45,541 bases of DNA from Pelargonium tetragonum (taxonomy: Eukaryota; Streptophyta; Magnoliopsida; Geraniales; Geraniaceae), in the NCBI GenBank assembly GCA_036897445.1, contig JAYMTL010000155.1, positions 1 to 45,541 on the forward strand, in the 5' to 3' direction. The notes beneath the pieces are model-generated. The model ran no database searches. It was given only the letters and a program-made list of their open reading frames with translations, and was not told where the DNA came from. Below are positions 1 to 15,333 of this stretch, piece by piece. The position numbers were made by a program, and so were the translations under genes. Within the stretch, counting starts at the first letter, position 1; the number at the start of each line of letters is the position of its first letter.

Positions 1-464
1 TTGCTTTTATGGGAGCCCTTTAATGCACTTTTTCATAAATCATTGAACTTAGAGAATCCTTAATTAGCTAAACTTTGAATTTCCCCTAACCAAAATGAAA
101 AAAGTTTGTGAGTTAACTTACCAGGCCGAGGTTCGGCTTTTCTAGTCCCAGAAGTCTCACAGGATCCTAGTAATTATACAAGTATACAACTCTTTTAAGG
201 TCGCTTAATCCTTACTTACAGTTAACTAAGCAATCTAAGTACTTTAGTAATTAAGAAAAAAAGGGTCTCTTTTCTGTCTTGCTTACATACACCTCTATGA
301 CACGGAGTCTATAAAACTAAAAAACTAAGACTACAGCTGAAAATCTTACAACCTAAATTCTAAATTAGAATTTAAGAAGATCTTTGAGCAATAAATAGGG
401 GACAACTAACTCTCTAAACCTAAAATTTTAGGAAAAAGTAAGAAGTATGGAAAGATTTTTGTTT

Positions 465-515
465 AAGCCGAGTGCGGGGTATAGTAAAGGGGTGGGCGAG
501 CGGAGTGAGGTCTTG
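465..515 (+). other. G-rich purine tract
   Basis: A local G-rich patch on the plus strand has runs GGGG (476-479), GGGG (489-492) and GGG (494-496), followed by GCGAGCGGAGTGAGG. It stands out against the AT-rich surroundings and is strongly strand-asymmetric. Three G-runs are one short of a standard quadruplex motif. No gene is attached to it. Confidence 0.4.
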
Positions 516-3500
516 AACACTTCAGTCTTCTTTTTTATTTTAATGAAAATTCTAGCTAATATCTAAAAAACTTTAAGGGAAATTTTTTCTTATAAAAAAC
601 AGACTAAAAGAATTTTTCACATTTTTAAGAAATGCAAAGCACTTGGTTCTTATTTTTTTTCTGGTAAACCCAATCAACACATGATAAAGCTCTGCCGTAT
701 AAAACTTCCTACTAAAGTACCCAATGCCATATGATATTCTATCCTGAAACAGGAGCTCCCTCAATTCAAAAAGAATAAGTGGATATAAGAGAAACCTCCC
801 TTTCTTTTACCCCAGGACCCAGGAGCCTACTTAGTATAAAAAGTTTGAATTAGTGAAGAGGGGCCTCTAAAGAATTTAGGGATAAGAGGAGGCTTGCGGG
901 TGAGTTACTACTAACTAAGAGGACTTAGTATAACAAAAGAATCAGTTAGACGCAGCCCCTTTGCTTGTTACACTTAATAAATGATTGCAAAACTAGAAAG
1001 CCCTCGCTTTGAAACCCAACCGGGGTAAAATCTTATAAAAGAGTGTAGAGATAGGACTTTTTGCGCCTTTGAAGAAGGGGATAATTTGCAATAAGAAATC
1101 AATATCTTATATCACTTGAATGAACTTTTTTTTTTACAAAGGTTGTAGTATAATCAAAGAGTGATAAGTACAATTAAGGATCGCATAAACCAAATAAAGT
1201 CTTCCTTATAAAAAGTGAAAATTTCTGGGGTCAAAGGGTAAAGGGAAGCTGCTAATAAAGGGATTTCTAAATCTTGACAAGCTCCCTAAAAATAAGGTAA
1301 AAGAAGTGAAGTCCGGCATCTAGACTCAATCTGACTGAAAACAACCTTGCTAAAAAAGGAATTTCGTAGGTAAGTAAATAGGCAAATTAAGTGTAAGAGG
1401 ATGTGTAGTCAAGCCCCCTTCTAATAGAGAATAATTAGAATATTCAGGACTTTAGTTTCACTTTTTGTCAAAGAGGCGGGGAATTTATACCTATATATAT
1501 TATCTGAATATCTGAACTGGGCAAAGCCCTGCATACAATTTCATTTGTCATTCGGGTTCCGGTATAAGTTTCTTTCACTAACTATAGGATAGGGGGCTGC
1601 GTTGCCAACCTACTATTATATACTATTAGTAGAAAAGCCTTTAAAGCTATCATGTTATAATTCAGGAGTTTCTAGTATATGTTCAATTTTCTTGAGTATT
1701 TTACAAGACTTGCGTGTATTGAGAAGCCCTTGTGAAGTGGACTGAGTTTGTTTTTACAAAAGTTTTATTTGATTGTCAAGAAGGAATTGCTCGCTTAAAT
1801 AGCTAAATATATTCAAAAGTCTGTTACTCAGTGAACGCGGGATTCCCCTTTTTAAAAACGGCTGCACCTAATGGAAACAAGTTAAAGATTAATATAGGCA
1901 AGACTGAGAGTCTCTTAATACATACAAAAAGGAGTTAGTGCAATCTAAAAAGGGTTCTAAGTCTGAGAAGAGGTATACCCAGGATTTCCTAAAAAGAAAA
2001 ATTATCCGACTCTGGATAGAATATCCCAGTATATAGACAGTAGGGCACTCTCTCGTAAAGGACCCCTTTGTTTAAAGTAAAAACGAGTACACTTTATTGA
2101 AAACGGGTATCTAATATCTAAAAATATACCTTCAACTAAGTTGACTTAACCAAAGTATAGTAGACATTGTTAGGAGATCCTTGGTATAAGCTTTCCATAG
2201 GATAAGGGCTCCCGGTTTCAAAACTTTTAAACTTTTAAAGGATATAGCTCAAGCATGCCTCTTACAAATCGGTAAGCGGAATCCTATGCTAGAAGGCGGG
2301 TATTGGTTGACTGCTTTTTTGATCTACACTTACTTAACTTAATTAGTAGAGTCCCCTTAGGTTGGTTATTAAATTACAGATTTGTCACGGGATCCCACTT
2401 GCTAATCGAGAGCCTTCTGTATGGGCTTTTACGCGAACTTTAACCCTGAGGACGCTTAGCTCTTAAAAAATACGGGGGCCCTAAAAAGAAATTTTCGCTG
2501 AAGTAGATACTCTGTTTTCATCAATAAGGCAAAACGATTTATACCGGGGGAACCCCCAATCTCATGCAGATCTACTCTATACGTGTTTACAAACAAAAGA
2601 AAACGGCCAGATTTCAATATATTTTGACTTTAGCCCCTTTACAGGCCTTGAAGGAAATCCCTTTAATAAATAGAATTTGTTATGTGTCTCTGATTAAAGG
2701 GGTTTTTTACTACACTTGTTTTAAGGACTCCGCTGAACGAAGGAGCTAAAACTTTAGTTTACAAGTATATCGAAGGTTCAAATCGAAATTTCTGAAAAGG
2801 CATGGCATACTATAAAACTAAGGTTAGAGCCTTTTATTAGATATTTTGTAAGAAATTTCTAGTCTCTGGCTTGATGGAAACAGAAGCCTCCTTTTTAGAA
2901 TCCGGGTAACCTGAGCATGACTCGTCATTTTTTGTGCACAAAGTCTTTTTTGCCGGGATATAATTTAACTAAAAATTTGTGACTTTTAAATCAATAGAAG
3001 TTCCAATACTAATAAGTAAGATGCCGCGAAACCCTTGTAATTGATTACACCTTCTGCCAACAAAACTCTTATAGTACTATTTTCGAGCAAAAACGAAGCA
3101 GGTAACTCTATTAGGCATATCCAGCAGTGTATATAAAATCCTTGACGAGCTAAGTGTTATTGTACTCTCTTTTAAGCTTTTTACGAGCACAGCCCCTTAA
3201 TTTGGCAACCCGCACTCTATCCGAAGTCTCCTAAGAAGCGGTCTCTTATTAAACGGGGACTCCGTTACTTCAGCATTTCCCGTTATTACGTAGCTCCTTT
3301 ACTAAGCTTTAAATTCTTCGGATTTATATAAAGTAAGGAAAAGAAAAGTAACCCGGCAATAAGTTATAAAGACAAAAAGAGTAAGGGAGAGGCTTAATAT
3401 TAATTAAAAGTAATTGTTATTAGGGGCTCTTCACAGGATTAGTGCCCAATAAACAAAACAAGATAGAAGCTCCTGAAAAGTCTTTTCAGTTAAATGGCGT

Positions 3501-6500
3501 AGAATTTTTCTTCCATTAATTTAGTGCTGTTTAAAAGGACGCTTTGCGAATTCCTTTCTAGCCTTAGCCCCTCTTCTTTAATAAAACTTCTTACTTGTAA
3601 AAGGTTCCCACGTAGGTGCAAAAAAATCTTTATGGTTAACTTTGAGTATAGAATAGAAACCGGAACTTCAATTTCTATATATGAATTACTGAATAATATG
3701 CCTGACAGGGTTCTTGTTCATGGGTGTTTTATCGGACTTCTTGAAAAGGAAAGTTTAACTAGAAATAGGGCTTGTGTAATATTAAAATACACTAAAAACT
3801 GAGAATTAAGCCGTTCTTTGACAAATGAAAGGTATACCCCCGCTGAAAGGTGAGCCGTATCTTGATTCCCTTTTTAATTACAGAAAACGTTTGAAAGCAG
3901 AATTAACGATCAAATGGAACATACTAAGTTAAATAAAATTAGAAGAACTCCAGAAACTTTTGATTAGTAAGGCCCCATCTCTTTAAATAATTAAAAATGA
4001 AAGTCGGGCGGCATTACCCCTTAGTTATTTTTTAAATAATGCTGTAGTTAAAAACGATAAGCTTCTGACTTAGTTTCTTTAAATTAAATAAGTTAGGGAG
4101 CATTTTCAGCTAAATAGACTTCTGAAAGGAGCAGGCTTTAATCGACTCTTGCAAATTCGAAGTTAGAGCATCAATACATACCTAATAGTACTAGTAAAAA
4201 ACTAAAAACTCTAACCAGAGCCACACTGTTCAGAGTAATAAAATCATAGCTTTCTCTATTAATTGTGGTATTCAAAATTTTTTATTCAGGTTATCCTGCT
4301 AATGTAATCCTAAATGTTAAAAGGAGCTTCCCTTGACATACTATAGGCTTAAAAAGAACTTTAAAGCTTTTATAAAAATAAAGATAAATAACAATTTGTT
4401 AAGCAGCACACCCCCTTAAAACCTTAAGCCTCAAAATATTTTGGCCCACAATCCTTTGAGTAGGCCCCTTTTGCAGTCGTTAACTTGACACTTACAATCA
4501 TTCACAGGGCAGGAACTTTTAGCTCTAGTTAGCTTAGCGCGCTTTCTATGTATCCTAGAAATTAAGTCCCTTTAGCTGAAAACTTTTAGGGGCTTCTTAT
4601 ATTCTTATATAAGGCCCTTAGAAGAATAGCCTCAAAATTATCTAAGAATTGCCCGTGCAGGAAATAGGGCACCCTCGGGAAAATAAATAGGTATAACAGG
4701 TTACCTTGTATCTTGTATGGGATAACGCAAGCCCTAAAAACTTTATAATTTGCCCTCTGTTTTCCCTCGTATATATGTCCTCAGAAATTCGCTTGGATTG
4801 CACTGCGGAAAGCAGAATTAGAGTGGTTGTTCCAGAGTATTTCACTCATTTTTTGAAGTAACATTTGTCTGCTCTGCACCCGCGTCCTCTCAAAAGAAAG
4901 AAAAATCCTAGACAAACTTCGCACAGGTATACCCGTAATTAAAGCCCCGAATTTCAGTTTTATCTACTCAATTCAAAGCACTGCCTTTTTGGATTAAAGT
5001 ACAGTAAATTGTTACTCTTTGTTACCGAGAAAGTGCTTCGTGAACTCGATAAGGGGTCCTTATTTTTATACTTCTACAACTAAAAAATTAATAATTAGTT
5101 AGGTATTTTTTGGTTCAAACCAAGTCCAATCGAGCAAAAACTGACGTTTCGAATATCCCGTAGGTTCCTCTTTTTATATTCCTATGAAAAGCCTTTAAAT
5201 CTTTTCGGACCCGTAAGCTTTTTTCATTTGTAGGAGCCCCTTAGCAGTTATTATTACTTAAATCTTTACCAAAGGCGGGGTTTCCTGGTTAAGATTATAA
5301 TAAATCTCTTTGTTGTACTCGTGGATAAAAAACTTTCCTATTTGCAAGAAACTCTTTAATTTAAGTGCCATTATAAGGAAACCTAGGGTTATATTATATC
5401 TTATTTTACTGAGCGAAATTCATAGATAAATCTTATTGAAAGCCTTTCTTAATTATAAGTAGAATTCTCCTATATGGGCTATAATATAAATAGGTAAGGC
5501 AAGATATAACAAACCTGGAGGTTTCCTTCCTTTTTTATAAGAGCCTGTCTTTTTGGTTACTCCTTAGAAGGAGTTTTCTGGTGCACAGCCTTTTTCTTTT
5601 AAGCAGATTGTCTCGGTCTTAGGGTGTAAGTAATTTCGACTACTTCTAGATACAGTGGTTAGTCCTAACTTTTATAAGAACACTTCTATCTATGACTAAA
5701 GTTTCGAGTTTAAAGATCCTGTACCCCTTAAAGTAAAGGTACTCTCACTTAAGATAAAGGGCGCTCTACTAGAGTTAATACCATAAGTCAGAAGTGCAAG
5801 ATAAATAAAAATTCTTGATTCCTGACAGGGAAGTACTAACAAATTTAAGAACACAGGAGTTCCGAGTCACTGAACCAGAAAAAACGTAAAAATAAAGAAG
5901 CTTAAAACCCCGGTAATGCTTTAAGGAGCTCTTTTCTAGGAAATATCTGGTCTTACGAAAAGGTTATTTTATATCAGTTACATGAAAGATAATATACGCA
6001 GCATGTCTTCAGGAAAAGTAGTTGACTCCCTAGGATATGGGTTTAGGACTTTGTCCAGTTTGATACATAACTAAAAGCGTAAAGGATTCCCCAGTAATGT
6101 ATATGAATTAATTCTACTTTATGCTCTATTTTTCTTGCTACGAAAAGTTGTAACTTCAAACAAGTATTAGTTTCACACACGAAATAGTTATCTTTCTATT
6201 TGGTTTGGTAAAGCGTGAGTCCAGGAATTTTACAGAGTTTCAAATATTCAACCTTATTCTAATAAACCTAAAGGTAAACCTTTACCTCGTCTTTTTAACT
6301 TAAAACAAAGACTCACAGAGTTATAGTAATTTCTCCTTAAATAAGTTGTTATAAGTAAGGATCTTTTTTAAGTTCCTGATCAGAGCCCGGCCTGCTATTT
6401 GTAGGTATCTAAATTAATGTTTAAAGTCCGCCTCTTTGGAGCATCCCTTTGCATTTTTAGTAGTTAAGACTGGCTAAGAGGGAGCTTAAATCCTAAGTAC

Positions 6501-8020
6501 TCTCAACTTAAACAGGTTTTTAATCTTTCTGCACTAGATCAAGAAGTTGCGGAGAAACTTTACTGAAGAAAATACGTGAATTTAATACCTTAATAAATGG
6601 GAGCTAGACCTAATTGTTAAATATTTGATGATTAGTATTGTTGTACCTTACGCATTTTAAGGAATCCTAGTATAAAATCCAATTTAGTAGAAAAAGGTTA
6701 AACAAACTATTTAGACCGCCGAGTACTGGTTCTTGTTATATGAAAATGAGATTCTAAGGGGGGCTCCGGCTTCGAACTATAAAATTCCGGTATTAACAGG
6801 CGTAGCCGGGAGTTTGAGTAATGTAATATTATTCGGTGTGATAGCAGCTATAAGGTAAAGTTCCTTAATAAAGTAGTTGTTGTTTACTAGAGTCGTTTTT
6901 TGCTTAGTACTCCTACGTAATGTGGTCATAACATTACAACCCTTAATCTATCTTTTATTAGTCCTTAACCCCGGATATCGCCCTGTTCGGCTAAGAAAGT
7001 TCGCACACAAGGAACAAGGAATTACAAATAAAGTACTGGGTAGCTTTTTATATGCACCTTATTAAGAGGTGGGTTTTTGATCTCAAATCAAACAAGAGCG
7101 ACTAAATTGGACTTTATACATAGGGGACCGCTAAATTGAAATTCTATAAATTCTAATGGAAGTAAGTAGACAATTTTCATTCCCCAGCAAGGTCTTAACT
7201 ATATAGTAAAAGAGGCGTTCCTCGGGTTTCGAAAGTAGGGGAGTTCTCACCTGGCTTTGTCAGAATTAAAGAGCTCCGCCGGGTCAATTTGACCTCAAGA
7301 ATAGAGTATTCAACTTTACATTAATTTTCACTAAGTACAATTAATAAGAATTAGGGGTAACTAACATAAAAATTTCATTACTATACTACGGCACCGAGAT
7401 GAACATGACCACTATGCACAAATACAAGGAAAATGCATTAACTATATTTTATAATTATACCTTACGAAAGTGTGATATAGAGTTTAGCCAATAGACAGAA
7501 AGATAATGGCTGAGTTAAGACTGACTTTTTATTTTATTCAAGAGTCTCCCCCAAGAGTGCCTTATAAAAGCTACAACATCATTTTCAGATATTTCATGAG
7601 AGTCTTTTCTGGAATAAAGGCGCCCCTACTCAAGTGTTCCTTTTAATTAGATACTCCTCTCTTTATTTTAAATATCTGCAAAACATAAAGAGTGCTCTCT
7701 AATCCCGAGTATACGGCCCGAGATTTCACAATTGGATCAGATCCGGATTCGGACTTCTAATTTTTATTCGAGCAAGGGGCAAAAAAGTTCCTTTTAGTAA
7801 CTACTAACCCAAGAATTCTTTTTCCCCAGCTTTCCAGTCTTGTTGTTTTTCTGTTTTGTAACGAAATGCTCTAATTAGAAAGCTTCTTCTAGACAGTTAC
7901 ACAACTTAAGAAAACATTCCAATACCCTTTAAGTTAAAAACATTTTCAGGTATACTGGAGTATGACCTAGAATTTTCCTTGCGGAGTGTCCGGCTTTATA
8001 AAGTAAAAAGAGCCCCTTAC

Positions 8021-8043
8021 TAAACTAAACGGGGTTTAGTTTA
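8021..8043. repeat. Short perfect inverted repeat (10-bp arms)
   Basis: TAAACTAAAC (8021-8030) and GTTTAGTTTA (8034-8043) are exact reverse complements around a GGG loop. A further GGGTTTAGTTT copy lies about 50 bases downstream, near 8088-8098. There is no adjacent gene for it to terminate, so a regulatory role is not supported. In AT-rich DNA a 10-bp arm can arise by chance. Confidence 0.5.
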
Positions 8044-11000
8044 CCACTGAAATTAAAAAGATTCACTAAAACGAAAAGGGTTTAGTTTCATAAGGAACCT
8101 TACACACCAAGGAGAGAGAAAGGGCATTTCCGGGAAAAAATTATATGGGCATGCTACACAAAAGTCTAATCTTTTGAAGAGCTAAAAACTAACCCGTCTA
8201 AACCTTAACATCGAAAAGTCCGCTTGTTTATAAAGAGTCCCTGGCTGGAGAGTATATTATGAATTTCGGGTCTTACACAAGTTTTCCTAAACCGGGATCT
8301 TGTTGACTAGAATTCTTAGTAGGTTATTTTCTTCTTTTTGTTTGCGGTAATAGGAATTCACGGGTGTCTCTCTTGTCTTTATTAAAATTAGACAGAATTT
8401 CAAAAAAAGTACAGGGTTTTTACAAAAGGGGCACCTAAGGTAACTAGGCAGGAACCCTTTTTGTTATTGTATTACTAACTCCTAAAAATCGCTTGTTACT
8501 ACTCTATAAAATAGAAGGAAGTGCAATATTAAGATAATAAAAGCCCTCTTCTAAGACTCCTACTTTAGCTATGCGTTTTTCAAGGTTAGTTAAACTCCTT
8601 ATTTTTGTAGACTTTTTAAAAAATTAAGAGTAGTATCCTTTTCAAGAAGCTTTGCTGCTGTATATAAGTTAAGGTAAAAGCCAATTTCTCTATTTCGACC
8701 CCAGAAAAAGTAAAAAAGTAAGGAAGCCTTTAGGAAAGGTGTACATACGTTCTAAGTGAAATCATTTATAATAGTAATAGTAAGCAATATGGGAAATACA
8801 ACCCTCCAGGTAGATAGTAGGGCTTCATTAATATAACAAATAAGGGGGGCTCTTGAGGGTGTAAGGACTCTTGAACCTCATTCTGAGTATTTCTTCTTTA
8901 AGAAGAGAGTTTGTATTAGCGAGGTTATAGTTTATTTATTATAACTGTTCTGTAGCACACGACACAAGGCAATCTGGTAGAGAGGAGCGAGTCAAGGCAG
9001 TAGGGAAAGGGTGAAGCCAAAGCCATTTTTCGATAAATACACTATGAACTAAGGGCTGTTTTCCTTCCAAATACGGAAAAGTCAAAAAGGCACTAGCTGA
9101 GTTAGAAAAGAATAACCTGTCCTGAAAAGGGGATCCGCTTTATTAGCTGCCAAGTGCAGTGGATCTACTTCTTATTTATTATAAAGAGAATCCTTTTTTG
9201 GGAAAGAAACTTCGGTTATAGGGGTAAGGGCTCCTTATTGCTATCTACTATTTTTCTATGTTCATTCCAGGTTCTTGTAAGTAAGCTCCTTATTATACTT
9301 TCAATTATTAAACTTCCTAAAATGGAAATTTTTCAATCCCTTACTTTGATTATAGACTTCGTTTTCTTTCTACTATATTGGATTTTTAGGTACCCTGTAG
9401 TTGGATACATTAGAGGCTTTTGGAGTCAATATACTTCCTACACAATCTTAAATTCCTGGTATTAGTTACAGGGGCAGTAAGGAATTTTTTAAACTTTTGA
9501 TCCTTTCCCGTGGGTTAACCAATTCCTCAAAGCTAAGAACTTAGGAGCATAAAGAAGCGCCTAGATTGAAAACTAACTGGAGAACCCTTAATTTACCTAA
9601 ATCCAACAAAAGAAAAGAACTACTCCCTTTTATATTTATAACCCATACTTTCTTGATTTGCTGGGCCCTGTCGTAAGCACACAAACTCGTGGAATACCCA
9701 GCTCTAGTCTAGCTAACTTAAATACGAATCTTTTCTTTTATTACTAAAGTGTGTTCCTTGTTAATTTGTGCCTGATTAGGATTGGCAATTCCTGTATACA
9801 TTCCTGCGAACTCCTTCCTTTTTCAAAAATCTTTCACGTTGACCGGATTTAAGGAACTTTTATAGGTAAAGCTCTTTTGGGTATTTTCCTCGTTAAGCGA
9901 AAGATTTTAATCTAAGCAAAGTTCTAACCCCTTCTATATTTATTTAAGCTAAAACTTCTAATCCCCTGTAGTGAGTCCCTCACTTACCTGTTACCTTATC
10001 TAAACACTAAAACCTCATTGACTTGCTTCCTAATAAAAGAGAACAAACTTCTTGAGTACTTAGATTTAATGCGTTTAGCATTTCTAGATAGACCCCAGGA
10101 AATCCCCTTTTTGAATAAGCTGTAACCAGGCAATTTCTTAAAAACGCCTATGTATATTTATTAGTAACTTTAGCACATATTTATGAAATTACAATAGACG
10201 ATAAGTTCTTTTTCTGGTATGTCTATAGAGTTTTTAGCGAAAGCCCCCATTATAAAGAGATGCCTTAATATTCCTTTTTATTAACGAGCATGTTACAGTT
10301 GTATTAAGTTTGTGTTATCCCAAGCTAAAGTTTTACGAAATTTAAGCTACTGCATGTCAAGGGGTTCCCTCTTTATGTCTATATACCGGAAATTCACTAG
10401 ACTTAATATTCCCTACTCGATTTTGAATCAATATTAACTCTAGTGAGAACGCAGCTTTATTCTAGTTGCAAACGCAAACTAAGCGCGCGGAACTTCATAT
10501 ATCATTTTGATACAAACACTCTTGTTTCACTGTTAAGGGAATCCCGACTTAGTTTTAGTTACTACTTCAAGGGCTCTTATTCGAAGGGTACTCACTAATA
10601 TGCAAAGACAGAGTCTTTATTTCTTTAGAAAGTCAAGAAGAAAAACTTTTGACTTATAGAAATGTACTAAACTGGCATATGATTATCCGAGCGAGTAGAA
10701 AGTCAAATATGTATAGGAGCGTCTGCACTGGATTTTGAAAGATAAAAAGGTTTGAGTTAGCATGCAAACAGAAGGCAGTTTCACGGCATGAGCCTTCTCG
10801 AGTGGAAATTCTAGGAATAAGAGAGTATCTACGTTCCTGGGCTTTATTATCCTGGGTTACAAAGAGAATTTAAATCTAGCCTTACTAGGCATTGCAGGAG
10901 CTGGGTATGTATAACCCTAGTGATATTCAAAACGTGTTTTTTGTATTGACTTACCCCTCAAGTTCTCCCTTCCGTTAGGAACTCTCGAACTCTTGTTTTA

Positions 11001-14000
11001 CTCCTTAGAGTCTTTTCTTGTATAGTAATATAGAAACCTCTGCTATGCTTTTCTAAGTCAACAATTTTTTAATTTCAAGAGTTATTCTAAGAAGTATAAT
11101 AACATAAATTAGGGGCAATGTTTTCCCTGAAAATATACGGGAGCCCTCTTTTTTGTTTGGATTGCACTAGATAGAGAGTAAGAGTGTAGCTAAAATCTCG
11201 GTAATAAAGTTATAATGTAAAAAGACTAGCACTATTAAGGTAAGGGCAGTTATTTCTATCTATAGCCAGTTTTTTTTCGTACAAATTTCTAATTTTCGAT
11301 TTAAATTAAATAAGAATGAGAAAAACCATAAACAATAAACTAGAGCTCTATTCACAAATCACTATAATAAGAATAAGTAGAATAAAGTTAGCTGTTAGTG
11401 CAGATTTCGGAATCATATATGAATAACTGTTAATAAACCCGCGAGGCCGAAAGAGAAGACCTAGCCAAAGATTCCTGGATTTCTTATTACTTGGACTCCC
11501 TACATTAAGTATTAGGAGTTCCCTAAAAAGGGTTTGCAGAATATGAATCCCCTAATCAACTTATTTACTTGGTGTGACCCTAAAGGTGCGAAGTGCTTTA
11601 TTTTTATATAGAGGGTTGGCCCGAATCTGTCATATTTATCAGCTGGGCTCTCCAACTCTCTAGAATCTCATTGGACTTGAACCCTTGAATTTTAAAGCAC
11701 TCAGCGCAATGTTTGACCCAGTAGGAGTTGAAGACAAATACCAAATAAATTACTCTTTATTTTATTAAGATTAAGAGGAGTCTTTATTATTTATTACTTC
11801 CCCGAGAGCTCTCCTTGTACAAAATATCCTTTTAATTAATCGAGTTTTGCTTTTTTAGCTATATTACTCTTATATTCCTGAGTAGTAAGAATTAAAGCAA
11901 AGTTTAGCGGCATAGCTATCTAGCAGAGCCTCCTGTTTAATATTTGAGAGCAAGTCGAGGCAAAGGGGGCCCTTTCTTCCTTGAAATGCCTTAAAACTCC
12001 ATTTTTACCGCTAATTAGTAGCTCCCTGCCGATATTATTAAGATTAAGGGTAAAGACTCTCTTTTTAGGCTTTTTAGGAGGCTCTTAATTTCATTTAGTG
12101 AACCCCCGCGTGTCTCTTGAGAGCACTCGAATTTGTTCTAAAAAAGTAACCTCATGCTTTAGTTAACCTGAGTATTCTTTAGCTTGTGGTGACTCAGTTA
12201 CAAGGTTTATCAAAGGAAACTTAGTCTTAAGATGAGTATCTAAGGTACCTTTAAGTTTGACAGAAGTTTTAAACACTGTAAATTAATGTCCATAGAAAAA
12301 ACAGATAGCCTTTATACGGAAATCTGAGTAAAGCGACATAAATTAAGGCAGCCCTTTAGTGGTGACTTCTCTAGCATCTTTGAACCCTAAAGCCTCGGAA
12401 TTTGTAAGAGTTTTCCTCAAAAGAGCGAAGTACCTCTAAAAAGGATTTTCTTTATTATTTATTAAACTAGGTTTTCTGTTTCTGTAAACAAGTATTTACT
12501 AGTCCAACACCCCCTTTACTTTATAGTAATTGACTTGAAGTTACCCATAATACTAAAGTATAAGACAAGGCTTATACAGCCCATTTAGTAGGAGGATAAA
12601 AAGCTTTAAACCCAGAGGGTACTACTAATTCTAAAAGGCTTAAACAGGGAAATTGAACTTAAAGAGTAGTTATAAATTTCAGTAGTCTTTGAAAGGGGCA
12701 GGGGCACTCTCTAGTACTCCACGGAGCTTTTTGCATAAATGAGCTACTTGCGGTTCCTTTTTAGTGGTATAATTACAAGCTTAAGTCCCCGAAATCTCGT
12801 CTAAATTATGTACTTTTAAGTACCAAGCAGGGGTCTTCTTTAGTATTAAATTGGCAGACACAACTCAAGTTGAATTAGTTAATTTGGTGGTTAAACCTTA
12901 TCAAGAGTGCCCTCTTTAGGAAGTCTTTTTTAATTTAGGAGTAAGTCCCTCTTTGGCGCTTAATTAAATAGCTGCGCTTTAGTGGACCCTTGTAGGTTTA
13001 GGCTATGCCCAAGCTCGAATCCTTTACTCGCGAAAAACCAATATATTGCTAGTTGTGCTAATAAGTAATCACGCTTTAAGACACTGAGAGAAACGCATAC
13101 ACTTATACTTAACCCTATTAGTAAATTATCTTTAAAGTATCTAATATTAACCGGAAAGGCGGGCACTTTCGAACAACCTTGTAGCTCATACACAAAAATT
13201 TATGACTAATTAATGGATTAGACCCAGTAGAGCTTAAGTAAGTGAGGATTCATCGACTAGAAACCCCTTAAATAAAACACACAGGACTTGGCCTAGGATT
13301 AAAAACGCCGGACCCCTGTGCTTTTATTAAGTTTTATCCTTGCAATAAATTAAAACGGATTGTAAAGCTTTTAAAGGTACCCTTCATGTAGGTCCTTGTT
13401 TAAAGAAGTTAAGGAGGGTTTTCCTTTATTACTTTATTAAATGTTGAATTACCTTAGGTCGATTACTATAGAAGGGTAGTCTACCGATTGCATACGGACA
13501 CTCAGTTTTTACTTAAGTGCAGCTCTTAGTGGTATCTCTATTAGTTAGAGTGTTAAGGTTTGGTTAGAGCAATCAGTTATCAAGCGCAATAAGCGGGGGT
13601 TAAAAATAGGGGTGCTTATATTATAACTACCCAGAAGATTTTCTATGTAGTCTGCCCCAATTACCTTATTTTTAGTATTGGAATTTAAAAGGTTTAACAT
13701 TTCTAATCTAATCCAACAAGTTAAGGACTACTAAACTATTATAAATATAAAAAGAAAGTAAGATTTATTAAGCTATTAAGATACCCTTTTAATAGGATTT
13801 GAGAAAAGAATTTACTGAACTTATAGCCACAGATAGAAGACCTCAAGACTAAAGGCGCACTTTAAAGCTTAATTCTCGAGAAAATATTTAAAAATTACAG
13901 TTAAGTGAAACCTCTAGTTCTTATTATAGGGTAAACAAAGTCCCAAGAGGTAATGTAATTAAATTAAAAAGCCCCTTTTTTTTTAGTTAGGAGGGGTTAT

Positions 14001-15333
14001 TAGGATTATTTAAGTATTTATGGTCTTAATCGGAATCTCAAGGTAAATTAAGCAACAAATCCTTGAGCCCTGCTAAACAGATAGAATCCTTAAGGAAACT
14101 CTAAGAATAACCTTCGGGCCTATCCTGAATTAACCCTGGTAATTAAGAAATGCAAGCTAAAATCCTAATAGCGGGTCTCATAAAATTTTAGTGCACGATT
14201 TAAAAGAAGAATCCATTAGTGATCGTAGAGGGTAACCCTTTTTTGCTCTTGTAGATTACTCTTACCCGTCTCTCAAAATTAGGGAGTATAGCGGATGAGT
14301 AGAATAAACTTTTCTTAGGCTTAAACTCGTATAGAACCCCTTCCATATTCTTAAAATTACTGCATCACTAATACTCAAATATAGCTTATAGAGTCTCGTT
14401 AAATTCTAGATAGCCCTTTAAATATAAAGTAGTATAGCTTTAGGTTTTGATAAGCGTTAAGCCAAGCTTAATCAAACGTGTTCTTAGAGTTATATTATAG
14501 CATAAGGGCTAAAAGTTCTATTTAAGGGTTCGAATTAGGCAGTCAAACTTAGAACTGAGAGTCCGTAAGAATAAATAAAAATAGACAGCACGGAAAATAG
14601 AAGCGTTGCTAAAGTCCTGGAAATGGAATTCTCTGTTCCTACCCAAATTTTTATAGTAAATTGGGGCTTACACACCTAGGAGAAAGCCTTGTAGGCATAA
14701 CTTGCTTCGTAAAAGCTTTTTTTTGGCAGCAGCTCTTTGATAAATTCCTGTACCGAGAATGTCAGTTAAACCCCAAGATTGGCGAATCTCCTCGCTTTAA
14801 CTCTTAGGTATAGCTTCCACTATGTAAGGTGCCCTGGTTTTTCCTCAACCGGGAGTTTCTGAACATTACAAATTCTATTTGCTTTCTTCCTCTGAAATTA
14901 AGAGCACCGAGTAAATTAGACTTAACCCGAGAGCCTTGCAGTATACTTTCGTATAAATTAAATATTATTTTGCCACAAATTTACTAGGAAGAATTTCCGG
15001 TTGTATTCTAGCTACATTTACTGCTTACTCGCAATAATAAGAATCTCTATCGGATACATCAGGATTCCTACAACAGGGGCCGCCGACTGTAGAGTAGCTT
15101 TTAGGGTGTTTAACCAGAATCACTTTAATTTCCGAGTTTTTTAGAAAGATTTTCTTAAATATAGTTTCAACTAAAGGTTTCTAAAAGAATTCATTCAAGC
15201 AACAAGAAGCATACTCAATTTACTTCATTTCTTAGGAAGTTACCTAGACGACAAAATCGCAAATAAATAGAATCGAAAATCTTTTTTAGGTTAAGCAAAT
15301 TACAAACTTTCTTTTAATTTTCTTTATAGGATA

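Noticed and set aside
3524-3802. 92-codon frame with a fairly protein-like second half and an internal ATG
   Set aside because: GTG start, no recognisable family, no neighbour or promoter, and chance length. Not supportable as a gene without homologues.
9154-9465. Longest open frame, 103 codons, hydrophobic (Phe/Leu/Ile/Tyr-rich)
   Set aside because: The start is not ATG, there is no motif, the length is what chance gives in 45 kb, and hydrophobicity follows from AT-rich codons. I do not call a membrane protein.
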